NCBI GenBank assembly: GCA_900635465.1
Contig: LR134135.1
Span: 4,154,001-4,218,000 of the forward strand
From: Lelliottia amnigena
Lineage (GTDB): Bacteria; Pseudomonadota; Gammaproteobacteria; Enterobacterales; Enterobacteriaceae
DNA: 64,000 nt
Reading direction: 5' to 3'
The notes below the pieces were generated by a model, which was not told the origin of the DNA, made no database searches, and saw only the letters and a list, made by a program, of their open reading frames with translations. Positions 41,473 to 55,443 of the stretch are shown one piece after another. Numbering within the stretch: the first letter of the stretch is position 1; each line of letters begins with the position of its first letter. The translations under genes and the position numbers were made by a program.

Positions 41473-43752
41473 TTTCCCGTCTCCGGATTCAAACGCTTAC
41501 GCGCGCGCTTTTTCAGCCAGGCATACAGCCCCAACCCGCAAAGCGTACTCATGATCAGTCCCAGAATCGCCAGCAGCGCCGAGTGCTGGTTGGCGTACCA
41601 GACAATCATCATCTGGGTCGGCATTTCGCCGCTCGGGAACTGCGACCCCACGCGGAAGCTGCGTACGCCGTTTTCGTTGGTGATAATGGCCGCGTCACCG
41701 CGAATTCCGGCGTTGATGCGCGCGGAGGTTAAATCGTCATGCAGACGGGCTAACTGCTCGTCGTTACTGCCGAGCGCCATCACCACCAGACGATCGCTGC
41801 TCCACGGGGAACGGAAACTGACAAACCCGCGCCAGGCTTCGTTCGAGGAGAAATAGCGATCGGCTTCGACGCCATCGGAGGTCCAGTCGCCCGCCAGCCA
41901 GCGTTGCAGTTTCTGCCAGGTTGACGGGGTGCGAACGCCCAGCGTGTTGTCATGGGAGGTAAACGGCGAGCTGCTCAACAGCGCCTGGTTAAAGTCGTGC
42001 TGCGCCATGCCGCTGACCGCCAGAACATCGCGCGTGCGCAACAGCTCCAGATTGCCACCGGCTGTCGGCACGCCGAGCACCACGCGGTTGTTATACAGCG
42101 CCGTGCCGGTGGCATTACCGGAACGCGCTGCCATATCCAGCAGCGTCGCGATTTGCGTTTCGGTCGGCTGTTCAGGCAGCAGCAGAACGGTCTGCGAATA
42201 GTCGGCCAGACGCGTAAACGGGAAGGATGCGCCGACAAAATAGGAAAGATTCGGCAGAAGCGAGAAGTGGCGCGTGTGGCTCAGATCGATCCACGAGTCT
42301 TCGTCGATGCGGCTCTTGATGTTGTTGTTCATCAGCACGCTACACGGCGCGTTCTCTTTCGCCGTGATGTTGAAATAGAGCGACAGCTGGTTGTCGCCGT
42401 AAATCATGTACGGCTCAAGCGGCATGTCGAATTTCTCCTGCCGTGCATCGCCACCGACTTTGTGCCACAGCGTTTCCAGCGCGCCCTGCTTGTTGACCGG
42501 CAGGTTGTGCAGGAACGTGTCGTTCATGGTCATGCTCAGCCAGGACTTGTTTTCATCGATCCAGCTTTCGGTCGGGAAACGGTAGCCGATATGCAGCGGA
42601 ATGGTTTCACCGTCCCACAGAAACAGATCCGGCGCGGCGCGGAAGGCCACGCGCAGCGGCGCATGCCAGATCCCGGTGACGGTCAGACTTTGATCCTTGC
42701 GGATCAGCTCTGAGAGCTTCACCGGACGATCGGTTGGGATCCAGCGCGGCGCGTCGTACGGCTTGCTCGCCGGGATCGTCTGCGTGGGGATCGTCATGCT
42801 GGCGGTTTGCTGCGTGAAGTTGCCCCGCGTCAGTCGCCATGCGGCGGTGCGCAGCGCCGCGTCGTCGTTACCGACGATCAGCAGCAGTTTATAAACCGGG
42901 TTCGCCGGGTTATCGATAACCTGCAGCATCGGCTGAGAAGACTGCGGCAGCGTCAGGCCACCAATTTTCTCACCGGGGTGGCCGATCAGAATGCCGTTTT
43001 TCTCTGGCAGCGTGTCGTGCAGCGCGGCAAATGAGACGCCGCGATAATCCGCCTGAATGCCGAGCCAGGAGGAGATCGACGCCGCTGCGCTGAGCGTATC
43101 GCTGCTGAGCGTGGGCCCAAAGGCGAAAGCAATGGTGGCCGGCGTCATCTGCATCGAATCAAAGAACGGGCGCGGGAAATGGCTGAGATCCGAGCCGATA
43201 TCGAGCTGCTGGCCTTCCAAATCAAAGCGAGAGTCCGGCAGGATCGTGACGCGGTATTTTTCCGACAGATCGCGCTGGCACTGCATCGCATCGCCATCGT
43301 TAATCTTGAAGCTCAGGCTGTTGCTGGATACCAACAGCGCAGCGGGGATATCAAGCTGGAAGCGAGACACATCGCTGTCTGCCGCACCCAGCGGCACGGT
43401 GCCAAGCGGCTGACCGTTGAGCATCAGTTGCATAGTGGCGTTGCGCGTTGCCATTGCCGGAGAGACTTTCAGGTTCAACGAGAGTTGCGCGTTCGTGATG
43501 ACCTGATCGACCGGGAGAGTGAAGTTCATCCCGCCCTGTAACTGGCCGCCGCTCAGCACCAGGCCCTGCGGCTGGCCCATCCTGCGCCACGCTGATACTG
43601 TTTACCGTGGACGGCACAAAATTCGCCAGCACTGGCGTGGTCGGCGCGGGCATTTCTACCGGCAAGAGCGCCTCAACAGAGGTTTCTTCGCTATGCAGCG
43701 GCAGCGCAAATAACGACGCCGCCAGCAGAGTGAGTTTTGTCAGGTGCTTCAT
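41469..43752 (-). pseudogene. bcsB: cellulose synthase regulatory subunit BcsB (locus II), frameshifted as sequenced
   Basis: Second BcsB. The ATG at 43752 (MKHLTKLTLLAASLFALPLH, a signal peptide) overlaps the bcsA stop by 4 bp. Frame 1 runs to NSISVAQDG and is then lost; the remaining ~700 codons (GQPQGLVLSGGQLQGGMNF onward) lie in another frame. One extra C in the CC pair at 43581-43582 explains it; removing it gives SISVAQMGQPQG and a protein of about 760 aa. Carbohydrate-binding domain features, the flavodoxin-like regions and the C-terminal anchor (SALLAILGLIMSTLCGLGLY) are present. It should pair with the locus II BcsA. Probably intact in the organism. Confidence 0.92.
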
Positions 43753-45848
43753 ACGTTGCCGTCCTCCTGCACTTGCGCTTGCGCACGGCGGTTCTCCCGG
43801 CGCGTTTTCCACGTCAGCCAGAAGAGATCAAAGACGCAGCGCACGATGGTCAGCAGCGAACGGAACGGATTGTCCTGCGGTTTTGGCGGCTGGATCCACG
43901 CATCAGCGCGAGCCAATACCACGCGCACCAGTTCACGGCGGCGCGCCAGAGGAATATCTTCAAACATCAGGCGGATATACTCTTCGTCAGTGGCGACCAC
44001 CTTCACCGGAATACTGATCGCACCCGATTGCAGCAGCAGTTCCACCTCTTCGATTTCATCCGTCAGATGGCGATCATCCGGGAGTTCGATACGGCAACCG
44101 CCCATCGATAAATCCGCCGTCTGGCTGCGGGAAGAGATCCCGCTGGCGTAGTGAATCAGCACCGGGATTTTGACGTCGATACGAATGGTTTTGCGCGTCT
44201 GGCGCGTTTCACGGGCGACGGCAATCGCCGCCAGCAGGAAGATCAGGCTGTAAAGTCCCCAACCGACGTTGAGCGCGATAACGCTGGGATCGACGCCGTA
44301 GTAGTCGTGGGCACACGCGCGAACGATACCGGCGATGACGCCGATAGCCAGCAAAATGGCGATCACCAGATGCGGGCGCACGACCCGGAAATCGAAGTAG
44401 CCGACGTTAAGCAGCGCCCCTTTATCCGTCACGTTGAACTTGCCGCGCTTCGGGAAAATCATGGTCACGGCAGTTGGCAATACCAGATGGAACGCCAGCA
44501 CCAAATCGTAGATTTCGCCCCAGAAGCTGTAGCGATAGCGTCCGTTCATCCGCGAGTTGAGGTAAATCGCCAGGAACAGGTGCGGCAGCGCATAGGCAAA
44601 CACCAGACCCGCCGACGAGTGAATGATGTTGAGGTTGAACAGCAGATAGGCCAGCGGCGCGGTTAAGAATGCGATACGCGGCAGCGCGAACTGATAGTAG
44701 AGCATGGCGCTGAGGTAGCACAGGCGCTGCTGAATCGTCAGCCCACGGCCTAACAGCGGGTTATCCAGACGGAAAATTTGCGTCATGCCACGTGCCCAAC
44801 GGGTTCGCTGGATGACGTGCAGCACCAGACGTTCGGTAGCAAGACCGGCGGCCAGGGGGATATCAAGAAAGGCGGATTTCCAGCCGAGACGCTGCATTTT
44901 CAACGCGGTGTGCGCATCTTCGGTGACAGTTTCCACGGCGAAGCCGCCGATCTCTTCCAATGCGCTACGGCGGATAACCGCACAGGAGCCGCAGAAGAAC
45001 GTGGCGTTCCAGTTGTCGTTACCCTGCTGGATTGGGCCGTAGAACAGCGTCCCTTCATTCGGGATATTGCGCCCGACGGAGAGGTTACGTTCGAACGGGT
45101 CCGGCGAATAGAAATAGTGCGGCGTTTGCACCAGTGCCAGCTTAGGATCTTTCAGGAACCCGCCCACGGTAGCTTGCAGGAAAATACGCGTGGCAACGTG
45201 GTCGCAGTCAAACACCGTAATCAGCTCACCCTGCGTCAGTTTCATCGCATGGTTCAGGTTGCCCGCTTTCGCGTGAGAGTTGTCGTTACGGGTGATATAA
45301 CCCACGCCAACGTCTGCCGCGAAGACGGCAAACTCGCGGCGCTTCCCGTCATCGAGCAGGTAAATCTTCATTTTGTCGCGCGGGTAGTCGATACACTGCG
45401 CAGCCAGCACCGTATCACGCACCACGTCCAGCGATTCGTTATAGGTTGGGATGTAGACGTCAACCGTTGGCCATTTCGACATATCGTCGGGCAGCGGGAC
45501 AATTTCACGCTTTAGCGGCCAGATGGTTTGCAGATAGTTGAGCAGCAAGAGCACCCAGACGTAGACTTCCGCCAGAAATAACCCCATCCCGAGTATTGTT
45601 TCAATCTCAGAATTAAAATGCAGGGTTTGCGTGAGGCGGAAATACATATAGCGGGTCGACATCAATAATGACATCACCACCATAATTACAGAAATACTGC
45701 GTCTTTTGCTAAAGCCCATTAAAAACAGAAGGCCAATACTGATAAAGCCGAAGATATATTGTTTCTGGCTGTCCATCGGCGTGATGATGATGAGCAAGGC
45801 AACAGGAATCATTGCTAAGGCCAGCAAAATAAATAGAAACTTTTTCAT
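43749..45848 (-). CDS. bcsA: cellulose synthase catalytic subunit BcsA (locus II)
   Basis: Second BcsA, 699 aa. It lacks the ~150-residue N-terminal extension of the locus I enzyme and begins directly with the membrane helices. GT2 active-site motifs are complete: LLDDGK near 165, FDCDH near 213, VTEDAH near 311, and QRTRWARGM near 348. A C-terminal PilZ domain with RKTIR near 555 and DLSMGGCRI near 579 predicts activation by c-di-GMP, so both synthases answer the same second messenger. Core motif similarity to locus I is high around the catalytic centre but low in the membrane parts. It lies 18 bp after bcsQ and overlaps bcsB by 4 bp. Confidence 0.95.
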   Translation of the reverse strand: MKKFLFILLALAMIPVALLIIITPMDSQKQYIFGFISIGLLFLMGFSKRRSISVIMVVMSLLMSTRYMYFRLTQTLHFNSEIETILGMGLFLAEVYVWVLLLLNYLQTIWPLKREIVPLPDDMSKWPTVDVYIPTYNESLDVVRDTVLAAQCIDYPRDKMKIYLLDDGKRREFAVFAADVGVGYITRNDNSHAKAGNLNHAMKLTQGELITVFDCDHVATRIFLQATVGGFLKDPKLALVQTPHYFYSPDPFERNLSVGRNIPNEGTLFYGPIQQGNDNWNATFFCGSCAVIRRSALEEIGGFAVETVTEDAHTALKMQRLGWKSAFLDIPLAAGLATERLVLHVIQRTRWARGMTQIFRLDNPLLGRGLTIQQRLCYLSAMLYYQFALPRIAFLTAPLAYLLFNLNIIHSSAGLVFAYALPHLFLAIYLNSRMNGRYRYSFWGEIYDLVLAFHLVLPTAVTMIFPKRGKFNVTDKGALLNVGYFDFRVVRPHLVIAILLAIGVIAGIVRACAHDYYGVDPSVIALNVGWGLYSLIFLLAAIAVARETRQTRKTIRIDVKIPVLIHYASGISSRSQTADLSMGGCRIELPDDRHLTDEIEEVELLLQSGAISIPVKVVATDEEYIRLMFEDIPLARRRELVRVVLARADAWIQPPKPQDNPFRSLLTIVRCVFDLFWLTWKTRRENRRAQAQVQEDGNV

Positions 45849-45866
45849 AGGTTGCTCTGCCTGAGT

Positions 45867-46670
45867 TTAAAACCCGGAATGACGCGGAAGGGTGTGAACA
45901 GTGCCGTCACCCACTTTCACTCCAAGAATACCCGCGACTTTTTTGGCAATAAGCTCAATGTCGAAGGCCGCGGCGGATGCCGGACTGAAGTCAAATACGG
46001 ACTGTTGGGAGGCATTGGCTTCGCCAACGCTTTCGTCGCGGTGTACAACGCCCAGCAATTTGTCGCCAAGTTTATTTTCAACAAAGGCGGTGACATCACG
46101 ACTGATCTGTCGGCGGTTGTCGCTTTGATTGAGGATAAAATAGTGCCCGGCTTTATGATTGAGCGCGCCGCCCGTCAGGCGTTGATTTTCAATTTGCGGC
46201 AACAGGGAGAGTGAAGCGGTGTCTGCCATCAGCGTAATCAAGTGCAGATCCGCCAGGCGTGACATCGCTTTTAAGGCTGGCGACGGTCCCGGTGGGAAAT
46301 CGGCAATAATAATCAGCCCAGGATAATTCAAAAGGGTGCTTAAACCGCGCGTGAGGAAATGCTCATCATGTGTGAGTCGTTCTTCAAACGCCATGCGTTG
46401 CGGTTCGGTGGCATCGCCGTACGGCAACACAAATAAGTTTCCACCGGCTGTGAGCACAAACTGGCTCCAGTCGGAGGATTCTGCTGCTCTGGCAACGTAG
46501 CCACGGGTGTCAGAAAGCGGCACACCAAAATGCAGGCGTAACGCATTTTGCACATCGAAATCCAGCGCTAAAACCTTACTTCCCGAGCGCGCGAGCGCAT
46601 AAGCCAGATTTGCGGTCATGGTCGTCTTACCCACGCCGCCTTTTGGCGAACAAATGCAAACTAACGGCAT
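45867..46670 (-). CDS. bcsQ: BcsQ-type ATPase (locus II)
   Basis: ParA/MinD-like ATPase of 267 aa with a full deviant Walker A, KGGVGKTT at residues 10-17, carrying both signature lysines, in contrast to the locus I BcsQ. Later motifs include [15 protein letters not shown] (Walker A' Asp) and [13 protein letters not shown]. It likely energises or positions the cellulose machine at the membrane or cell pole. The stop is 18 bp before bcsA, and the start overlaps bcsO by 10 bp. There is no bcsR in this cluster; bcsO takes its place in gene order. Confidence 0.9.
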   Translation of the reverse strand: MPLVCICSPKGGVGKTTMTANLAYALARSGSKVLALDFDVQNALRLHFGVPLSDTRGYVARAAESSDWSQFVLTAGGNLFVLPYGDATEPQRMAFEERLTHDEHFLTRGLSTLLNYPGLIIIADFPPGPSPALKAMSRLADLHLITLMADTASLSLLPQIENQRLTGGALNHKAGHYFILNQSDNRRQISRDVTAFVENKLGDKLLGVVHRDESVGEANASQQSVFDFSPASAAAFDIELIAKKVAGILGVKVGDGTVHTLPRHSGF

Positions 46671-47185
46671 GTGGCGATCCTTTCCAGCAGGGAATTCAGG
46701 GGCTGATTTTTTTCAGCGGTGGGCGTCGGGGTGTTCGTCGCAGGCGCAAACAGACGCGAGAAATTCACCTCAGCCGGAGCAGGCGCAGGCATAACGGCAC
46801 GAACCGATTCGGGTGCAGGTGCAGGTGCAGGTGCAGGTGCTACAGAGAGTGTGTCAGGCACTGCGGCAAGCTGCTCGGCAACGTCATTTAATATCGAAGG
46901 GGCATCATGAGACACCGTCTCAATCGCAACCCTGTCGGGCACGAAGGCAGCATCCGTCAGTGCAAATGCTTCAGGCGTGACGGGTTGCGGAATGGGTAAA
47001 GAGACGTGTCCCCCAACTGCAAGGGCATTTGTTTCCGTTGCTGGAAGAAGTTGATTAAGAATGGCCCAACTTCCTTGCTCGCTCCCCTGAGTTTGTCCTG
47101 AGAAGTCTTTAAAATCGAGCGCCTGATTGCGCGTTTTGTCCTTAAATCGCTGCAAATCATCATAGTGATTCATAGTTATACTCAT
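46661..47185 (-). CDS. bcsO: proline-rich cellulose accessory protein BcsO
   Basis: A 174-aa cytoplasmic protein without signal peptide or membrane helix. The N-terminus ([20 protein letters not shown]) resembles the BcsO family as I remember it. The middle is Ala/Pro-rich, with an (AP)n run near residues 112-124 that is encoded by a hexanucleotide tandem repeat. It is first in the bcsO-Q-A-B-C-D-Z operon. BcsO function is unknown; proline-rich partners are thought to organise synthase complexes. Two in-frame starts exist, 47185 and 47173; neither has a strong ribosome site, and the family suggests that the second (MNHYDD) may be the true one. Confidence 0.75.
   Translation of the reverse strand: MSITMNHYDDLQRFKDKTRNQALDFKDFSGQTQGSEQGSWAILNQLLPATETNALAVGGHVSLPIPQPVTPEAFALTDAAFVPDRVAIETVSHDAPSILNDVAEQLAAVPDTLSVAPAPAPAPAPESVRAVMPAPAPAEVNFSRLFAPATNTPTPTAEKNQPLNSLLERIATCR
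46812..46840. repeat. hexanucleotide tandem repeat in bcsO
   Basis: Four full copies and one partial copy of GGTGCA in tandem encode an Ala-Pro run in BcsO. The unit length is a multiple of three, so slippage changes repeat number without breaking the frame. Confidence 0.85.
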
Positions 47186-47675
47186 GATTTACAAATACAT
47201 AATGTACACACCACAGTTTGACTCACGTGGCCATTTACGATCGACAGACGAGTTTTATTCAGGTGTAGGTGTACAGTGACGTTGCAGAGTTAACTGAACG
47301 TTTATTATGGGCATGCTTAAATTATGGTTTTAATGCCGGGGTGTTTATTTACGACTTAACAGTAAACATCGACTCGACACATGCTAACTGTTTTTGAACG
47401 AAAAAAACACGGTGATCTCATTGACTTAACTAAAGGTAATTTACAGATTTAAAATTCAACGAATAAGTTAAAAGACAGATTTAAATATCGACTAAAAATG
47501 GTTAAATGGATTTTATACCTACTTAATGTGATTCCTGTTTTAATAAAAAGTTACCCTGAGAAATATTTAGAAATACTTTTTCGTCGTTAATTTTTGCCGA
47601 CTTTCGTTAACTCCTTATTCTTACTAATATTCTTTCAAGGCCTACTACTTTAGGGGGGGGTAATATACGCGCGCA
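47186..47675. promoter_or_regulatory. AT-rich regulatory region upstream of the second cellulose operon
   Basis: About 490 bp with no gene, markedly AT-rich compared with both flanks. It must contain the promoter of bcsO-Q-A-B-C-D-Z. Repeated ACTTAAC / GTTAA-like words occur, and a run of eight G stands at 47653-47660. AT-rich, probably curved DNA of this kind is a usual target for H-NS and for biofilm regulators, but I cannot identify a specific operator. Confidence 0.5.
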
Positions 47676-47701
47676 CAAAAAAGGGAGCCTTTGGCTCCCT
47701 T
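47676..47701 (-). terminator. terminator of murB-birA
   Basis: Stem AAGGGAGCC / GGCTCCCTT with a 3-nt loop, followed on the minus strand by TTTTTT. It starts 4 bp after the birA stop codon. A classical intrinsic terminator. Confidence 0.92.
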
Positions 47702-47704
47702 AGG

Positions 47705-48667
47705 TTATTCTGCGCTTCGCAGTGAGATTTCGCCACCCACCCACGGCTTTAAAATACCCTCCTGTTCTAGCAAGAGAGCACCTTGAGCATCGATGCCACG
47801 TGAAGTACCAAAGATCTCCTTATCACCAATAATCAGCTTCACCGGGCGATGAATAAAATTATCCAGCTTTTCCCAACGACCCAGGAACGGCGAAAGCCCT
47901 TCTTGCTCAAAAAGCGTTAATGATTGACGTAATTCTTTAATTAGACGCACAGCAAGAATATTACGATCAATAGTCACGCCCGCTTCCTGGAGCGTTATCC
48001 AACCCTGATTGACGACGTCCGCCTGCACGTTGCGCATGACCATATTGAGACCGGCACCGATCACGATCTGTGCTGCATCGCCGGTTTTCCCCGTCATTTC
48101 GACCAAAATGCCTGCAAGTTTCCGATCGTTCAGATAAAGATCGTTAGGCCATTTTACACGTACTTTATCCGCGCCCAGACTGTGCAACACTTCGGCAATC
48201 ACGATGCCGATCACCAGACTTAAACCGATGGCGGCAGCCGGACCTTGTTCAAGACGCCAGAACATGGAGAGATAAAGATTTGCTCCAAACGGTGAGAACC
48301 ACTTACGTCCCCGACGTCCCCGACCCGCCTGCTGATATTCAGCGACGCAGCTATCACCAGAGTTCAGTTCATTAATTCGGTCTAACAAATACTGATTTGT
48401 GGAGTCGATAACCGGCAGTACGGTCACTTTTCCCTGCTTCAACTGGCTGCGAATGACATTTTCATCCAATAGCTGAATAGGTTCCGGCAAACTATAGCCT
48501 TTGCCGGGTACAGTGAAAACATCAACGCCCCAGTCGCGCAGGGTCTGAATGTGCTTATTGATCGCCGCACGACTCATGCCCAAGCGTTCGCCCAGTTGCT
48601 CACCCGAGTGGAATTCACCATCAGCAAGAATGCTAATCAGCGTTAATGGAACGGTATTATCTCTCAC
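47705..48667 (-). CDS. birA: biotin ligase / biotin operon repressor BirA
   Basis: Bifunctional protein of 320 aa. It makes biotinoyl-5'-AMP, attaches biotin to the BCCP subunit of acetyl-CoA carboxylase, and represses bioBFCD when the carrier is saturated. The N-terminal winged helix ([20 protein letters not shown]) binds DNA; the central catalytic domain has the adenylate-binding loop GRGRRGRKW and [10 protein letters not shown] small C-terminal SH3-like domain follows. It overlaps murB by 4 bp, as in E. coli, and ends in a strong terminator. In E. coli coaA comes next; here the second cellulose operon does. Confidence 0.96.
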   Translation of the reverse strand: MRDNTVPLTLISILADGEFHSGEQLGERLGMSRAAINKHIQTLRDWGVDVFTVPGKGYSLPEPIQLLDENVIRSQLKQGKVTVLPVIDSTNQYLLDRINELNSGDSCVAEYQQAGRGRRGRKWFSPFGANLYLSMFWRLEQGPAAAIGLSLVIGIVIAEVLHSLGADKVRVKWPNDLYLNDRKLAGILVEMTGKTGDAAQIVIGAGLNMVMRNVQADVVNQGWITLQEAGVTIDRNILAVRLIKELRQSLTLFEQEGLSPFLGRWEKLDNFIHRPVKLIIGDKEIFGTSRGIDAQGALLLEQEGILKPWVGGEISLRSAE

Positions 48668-49692
48668 GCAATCGTCTCCACGGCATTTACTTCACCCTTA
48701 GGTCCGATAAAACGGACCTCTGGTTCAAGCCAAACACCGAATTTATCGCCAACACATTGGCGAACATAATGGGCCAGAGCGACGACATCGTCGCTGGTCG
48801 CATTATTTTCATTGATCAGCACCAGAGCCTGCTGACGATGCACCGCTGCCCCCCCTTTTACCGAACCTTTGAGCTGACACTGATCGATAAGCCATCCAGC
48901 AGCCAGCTTCACCTCCCCGTCTGCCTGCGGGTAATGCGGTACGTTGGGCCATTCTGCGAGCAACGTTTTTGCCGATTCGCCGCTGATAACGGGGTTTTTG
49001 AAGAAACTACCGGCATTTCCATTTACTTTAGGATCGGGAAGTTTTGTCATCCGCATATGACATACAGCGTCGAAAACTTCACGCGCAGTGACTTTTGTCG
49101 GATCAAGGCGGGTTAAATCACCGTAGGTTAATACTGGCTGCCAGCGTTTTGCGAGGCGCAAACCCACGGACACGATGACATAGCGATCCTGATACTCATG
49201 CTTGAAAATACTGTCTCGATAACCAAAACGGCACTGTTCTGCGGTCAGGCGGCTCGCTTTTCCGGTCGCCAATTCGATGCAGTCGACATAGTCACAAACA
49301 TGTTTAAGTTCAATGCCATAAGCACCAATATTCTGAATGGGGGAAGAGCCAACGCAGCCAGGAATCAGCGCCAGGTTTTCCAGCCCTGCCATCCCTTTTT
49401 CAAGCGTGAATTGCACCAATTTATGCCAGTTTTCACCCGCCCCTACATGCAGATGCCAGCTCTCATCCGTTTCACTAACCTCAATGCCCATAATGCGGTT
49501 AATAATGACTGTACCGGCAAAATCATCAAGGAAAAGGACGTTACTTCCTTCACCCAGGATCAGCACAGGTTGATTATTTTCAGTCGCCGTGTTCCACGCA
49601 TCAAGAAGTTGGTGAGTATTATCGGCACGTACAATGTTATCGGCAATTCGTTGAATACCAAAGGTATTCCAGGGCTTAAGGTTATGATTCAT
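48664..49692 (-). CDS. murB: UDP-N-acetylenolpyruvoylglucosamine reductase MurB
   Basis: FAD enzyme of 342 aa that reduces UDP-GlcNAc-enolpyruvate to UDP-MurNAc with NADPH, the second committed step of peptidoglycan synthesis. FAD-binding features are [13 protein letters not shown] and the [19 protein letters not shown] segment. The catalytic Ser lies in [11 protein letters not shown] and the late Glu in [10 protein letters not shown]. It is transcribed from the side of the rRNA operon and is coupled to birA by a 4-bp overlap. The rrn terminator stands between 5S rRNA and murB. Confidence 0.96.
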   Translation of the reverse strand: MNHNLKPWNTFGIQRIADNIVRADNTHQLLDAWNTATENNQPVLILGEGSNVLFLDDFAGTVIINRIMGIEVSETDESWHLHVGAGENWHKLVQFTLEKGMAGLENLALIPGCVGSSPIQNIGAYGIELKHVCDYVDCIELATGKASRLTAEQCRFGYRDSIFKHEYQDRYVIVSVGLRLAKRWQPVLTYGDLTRLDPTKVTAREVFDAVCHMRMTKLPDPKVNGNAGSFFKNPVISGESAKTLLAEWPNVPHYPQADGEVKLAAGWLIDQCQLKGSVKGGAAVHRQQALVLINENNATSDDVVALAHYVRQCVGDKFGVWLEPEVRFIGPKGEVNAVETIA

Positions 49693-49796
49693 AGACGCTA
49701 TCCTGATGCAATTTCTGCGATAGTTTACCGTATATGTGAGTCGATTGGGGATTAGTTTGGCAGGAGGAAGTCTGAGATCTTACATAATGTCAAAAG

Positions 49797-49828
49797 CAAA
49801 AAACCCCGGACCTTGCGGACCGGGGTTC
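49797..49828 (-). terminator. rRNA operon terminator
   Basis: Stem AACCCCGG / CCGGGGTT with one internal mismatch and an inner CC/GG pair, loop TTGC, and six T on the minus strand. It lies about 11 bp after the end of 5S rRNA, at the position of rrn T1 terminators. Confidence 0.92.
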
Positions 49829-49838
49829 TTCTTTATTG

Positions 49839-49958
49839 ATGCCTGGCAGTTCCCTACTCTCACATGGGGAGACCCCACACTACCATCGGCGCTACGGCGT
49901 TTCACTTCTGAGTTCGGCATGGGGTCAGGTGGGACCACCGCGCTAAAGCCGCCAGGCA
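49839..49958 (-). rRNA. rrf: 5S ribosomal RNA
   Basis: A 120-nt match to enteric 5S rRNA, beginning TGCCTGGCGGC and ending CTGCCAGGCAT, so that the two ends pair. The internal CCATGCCGAACTCAG core is intact. Last gene of the rrn operon before its terminator. Confidence 0.97.
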
Positions 49959-50049
49959 AATTCTGTTATCAACATGCATCTCTGCACGTCAATTAATCTG
50001 TTATCAAGCTGAATATCGTCTCTTTCCGCCAAAACAGCTTCGGCGTTGT

Positions 50050-52958
<2,909 letters not shown>

Positions 52959-53092
52959 TCACAACCCGAAGATGTTTCGTAAAACACCCACAGTGTTGCG
53001 AAAATTTGAGAGACTCGAACACACCGCTTACCTGCTCTTATTACGGAGAGCAGACACAGTGTGTCGTTTCAATTTTCAGCTTGATCCAGATT

Positions 53093-53103
53093 TTTAAAGA
53101 GCA
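53093..53103 (-). promoter_or_regulatory. spacer boxA antitermination site
   Basis: TGCTCTTTAAA on the minus strand in the spacer between tRNA-Ala and 23S rRNA. It matches the NusB/NusE-binding boxA of enteric rrn spacers. Confidence 0.75.
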
Positions 53104-53166
53104 AAACTTCGCAGCGCACCTTTTCAGGTACACTCTGAAGTTTTCTTGTTTTCAGCAGTAAAAGGA

Positions 53167-53242
53167 TGGTGGAGCTATGCGGGATCGAACCGCAGACCTC
53201 CTGCGTGCAAGGCAGGCGCTCTCCCAGCTGAGCTATAACCCC
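53167..53242 (-). tRNA. alaT: tRNA-Ala (TGC)
   Basis: 76 nt including an encoded CCA end. The anticodon stem-loop CCTGCCTTGCACGCAGG carries TGC. It sits in the 16S-23S spacer next to tRNA-Ile, the arrangement of E. coli rrnA, rrnD and rrnH. Confidence 0.97.
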
Positions 53243-53352
53243 ATCGTAAATGCAAATCTCGTTACCGACAATTTTTCCTGAGACAAGGCGTGGAAGAACG
53301 AAGCATACTGAAGTATGCGAGTTATTTCGCAACGCAGTATTCAGGGAAAATT

Positions 53353-53429
<77 letters not shown>

Positions 53430-53499
53430 GCAGAGATTCTTTACTGCTTATTTTTCATCAGACAATCTGTGTGGACACTACAAAGGCAGGTTCTTCAGG

Positions 53500-55041
<1,542 letters not shown>

Positions 55042-55193
55042 AAGTTTGATGCTCGTGTTTCTTTATTTCTAAAGAAAAGAACTTCGTAATGAATTACGTA
55101 TGTTCACTCACTGAGACTTGGTTATTCATTTAGCGTCCGAAGACGTTTAGAATCCATGTCACTTTGAGTGCCCACACAGATTGTCTGATAAAT

Positions 55194-55205
55194 TGTTAAA
55201 GAGCA
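55194..55205 (-). promoter_or_regulatory. leader boxA antitermination site
   Basis: TGCTCTTTAACA on the minus strand in the rrn leader between promoter P2 and 16S rRNA, an exact match to the enteric boxA that loads the Nus antitermination complex. Confidence 0.9.
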
Positions 55206-55243
55206 GTGCAACGCGGCTTTCGCTCACCGTTGCGAGGTCCCGT

Positions 55244-55271
55244 ATAATACGTTTTCCTCATTCAGAGTCAA
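55244..55271 (-). promoter_or_regulatory. rrn promoter P2
   Basis: Minus strand -35 TTGACT (55271-55266), 16-bp spacer, -10 TATTAT (55249-55244). Spacing and sequence match the weaker, constitutive rrn P2 about 100 bp downstream of P1. Confidence 0.9.
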
Positions 55272-55363
55272 GCGTTTATTTTCGCTTTTCTCTGCCGGCG
55301 TTCATCGCTGAACCCCGCTGACCCGGCGGCTTGTGTTCCGTTGTTCCGTGTCAGTGGAGGCGC

Positions 55364-55391
55364 ATTATAGGGAGTTATTCTGAGGTGACAA
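55364..55391 (-). promoter_or_regulatory. rrn promoter P1
   Basis: Minus strand -35 TTGTCA (55391-55386), 16-bp spacer, -10 TATAAT (55369-55364), followed by the GC-rich GCGCCTCC discriminator typical of growth-rate and ppGpp-controlled P1. An A/T-rich UP element precedes it (runs of A and T at 55401-55440). Confidence 0.93.
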
Positions 55392-55443
55392 GCATAAATT
55401 TCAAAAAAGTTTTCGTTCGCTTATTTTTCAAACTTTACGTTTA

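Noticed and set aside
44509..45515. Long plus-strand frame (245 codons) opposite bcsA-II as a hidden gene
   Set aside because: It is exactly antisense to the conserved catalytic domain of BcsA; the homologous stretch of bcsA-I shows a similar shadow frame, as expected from shared codons.
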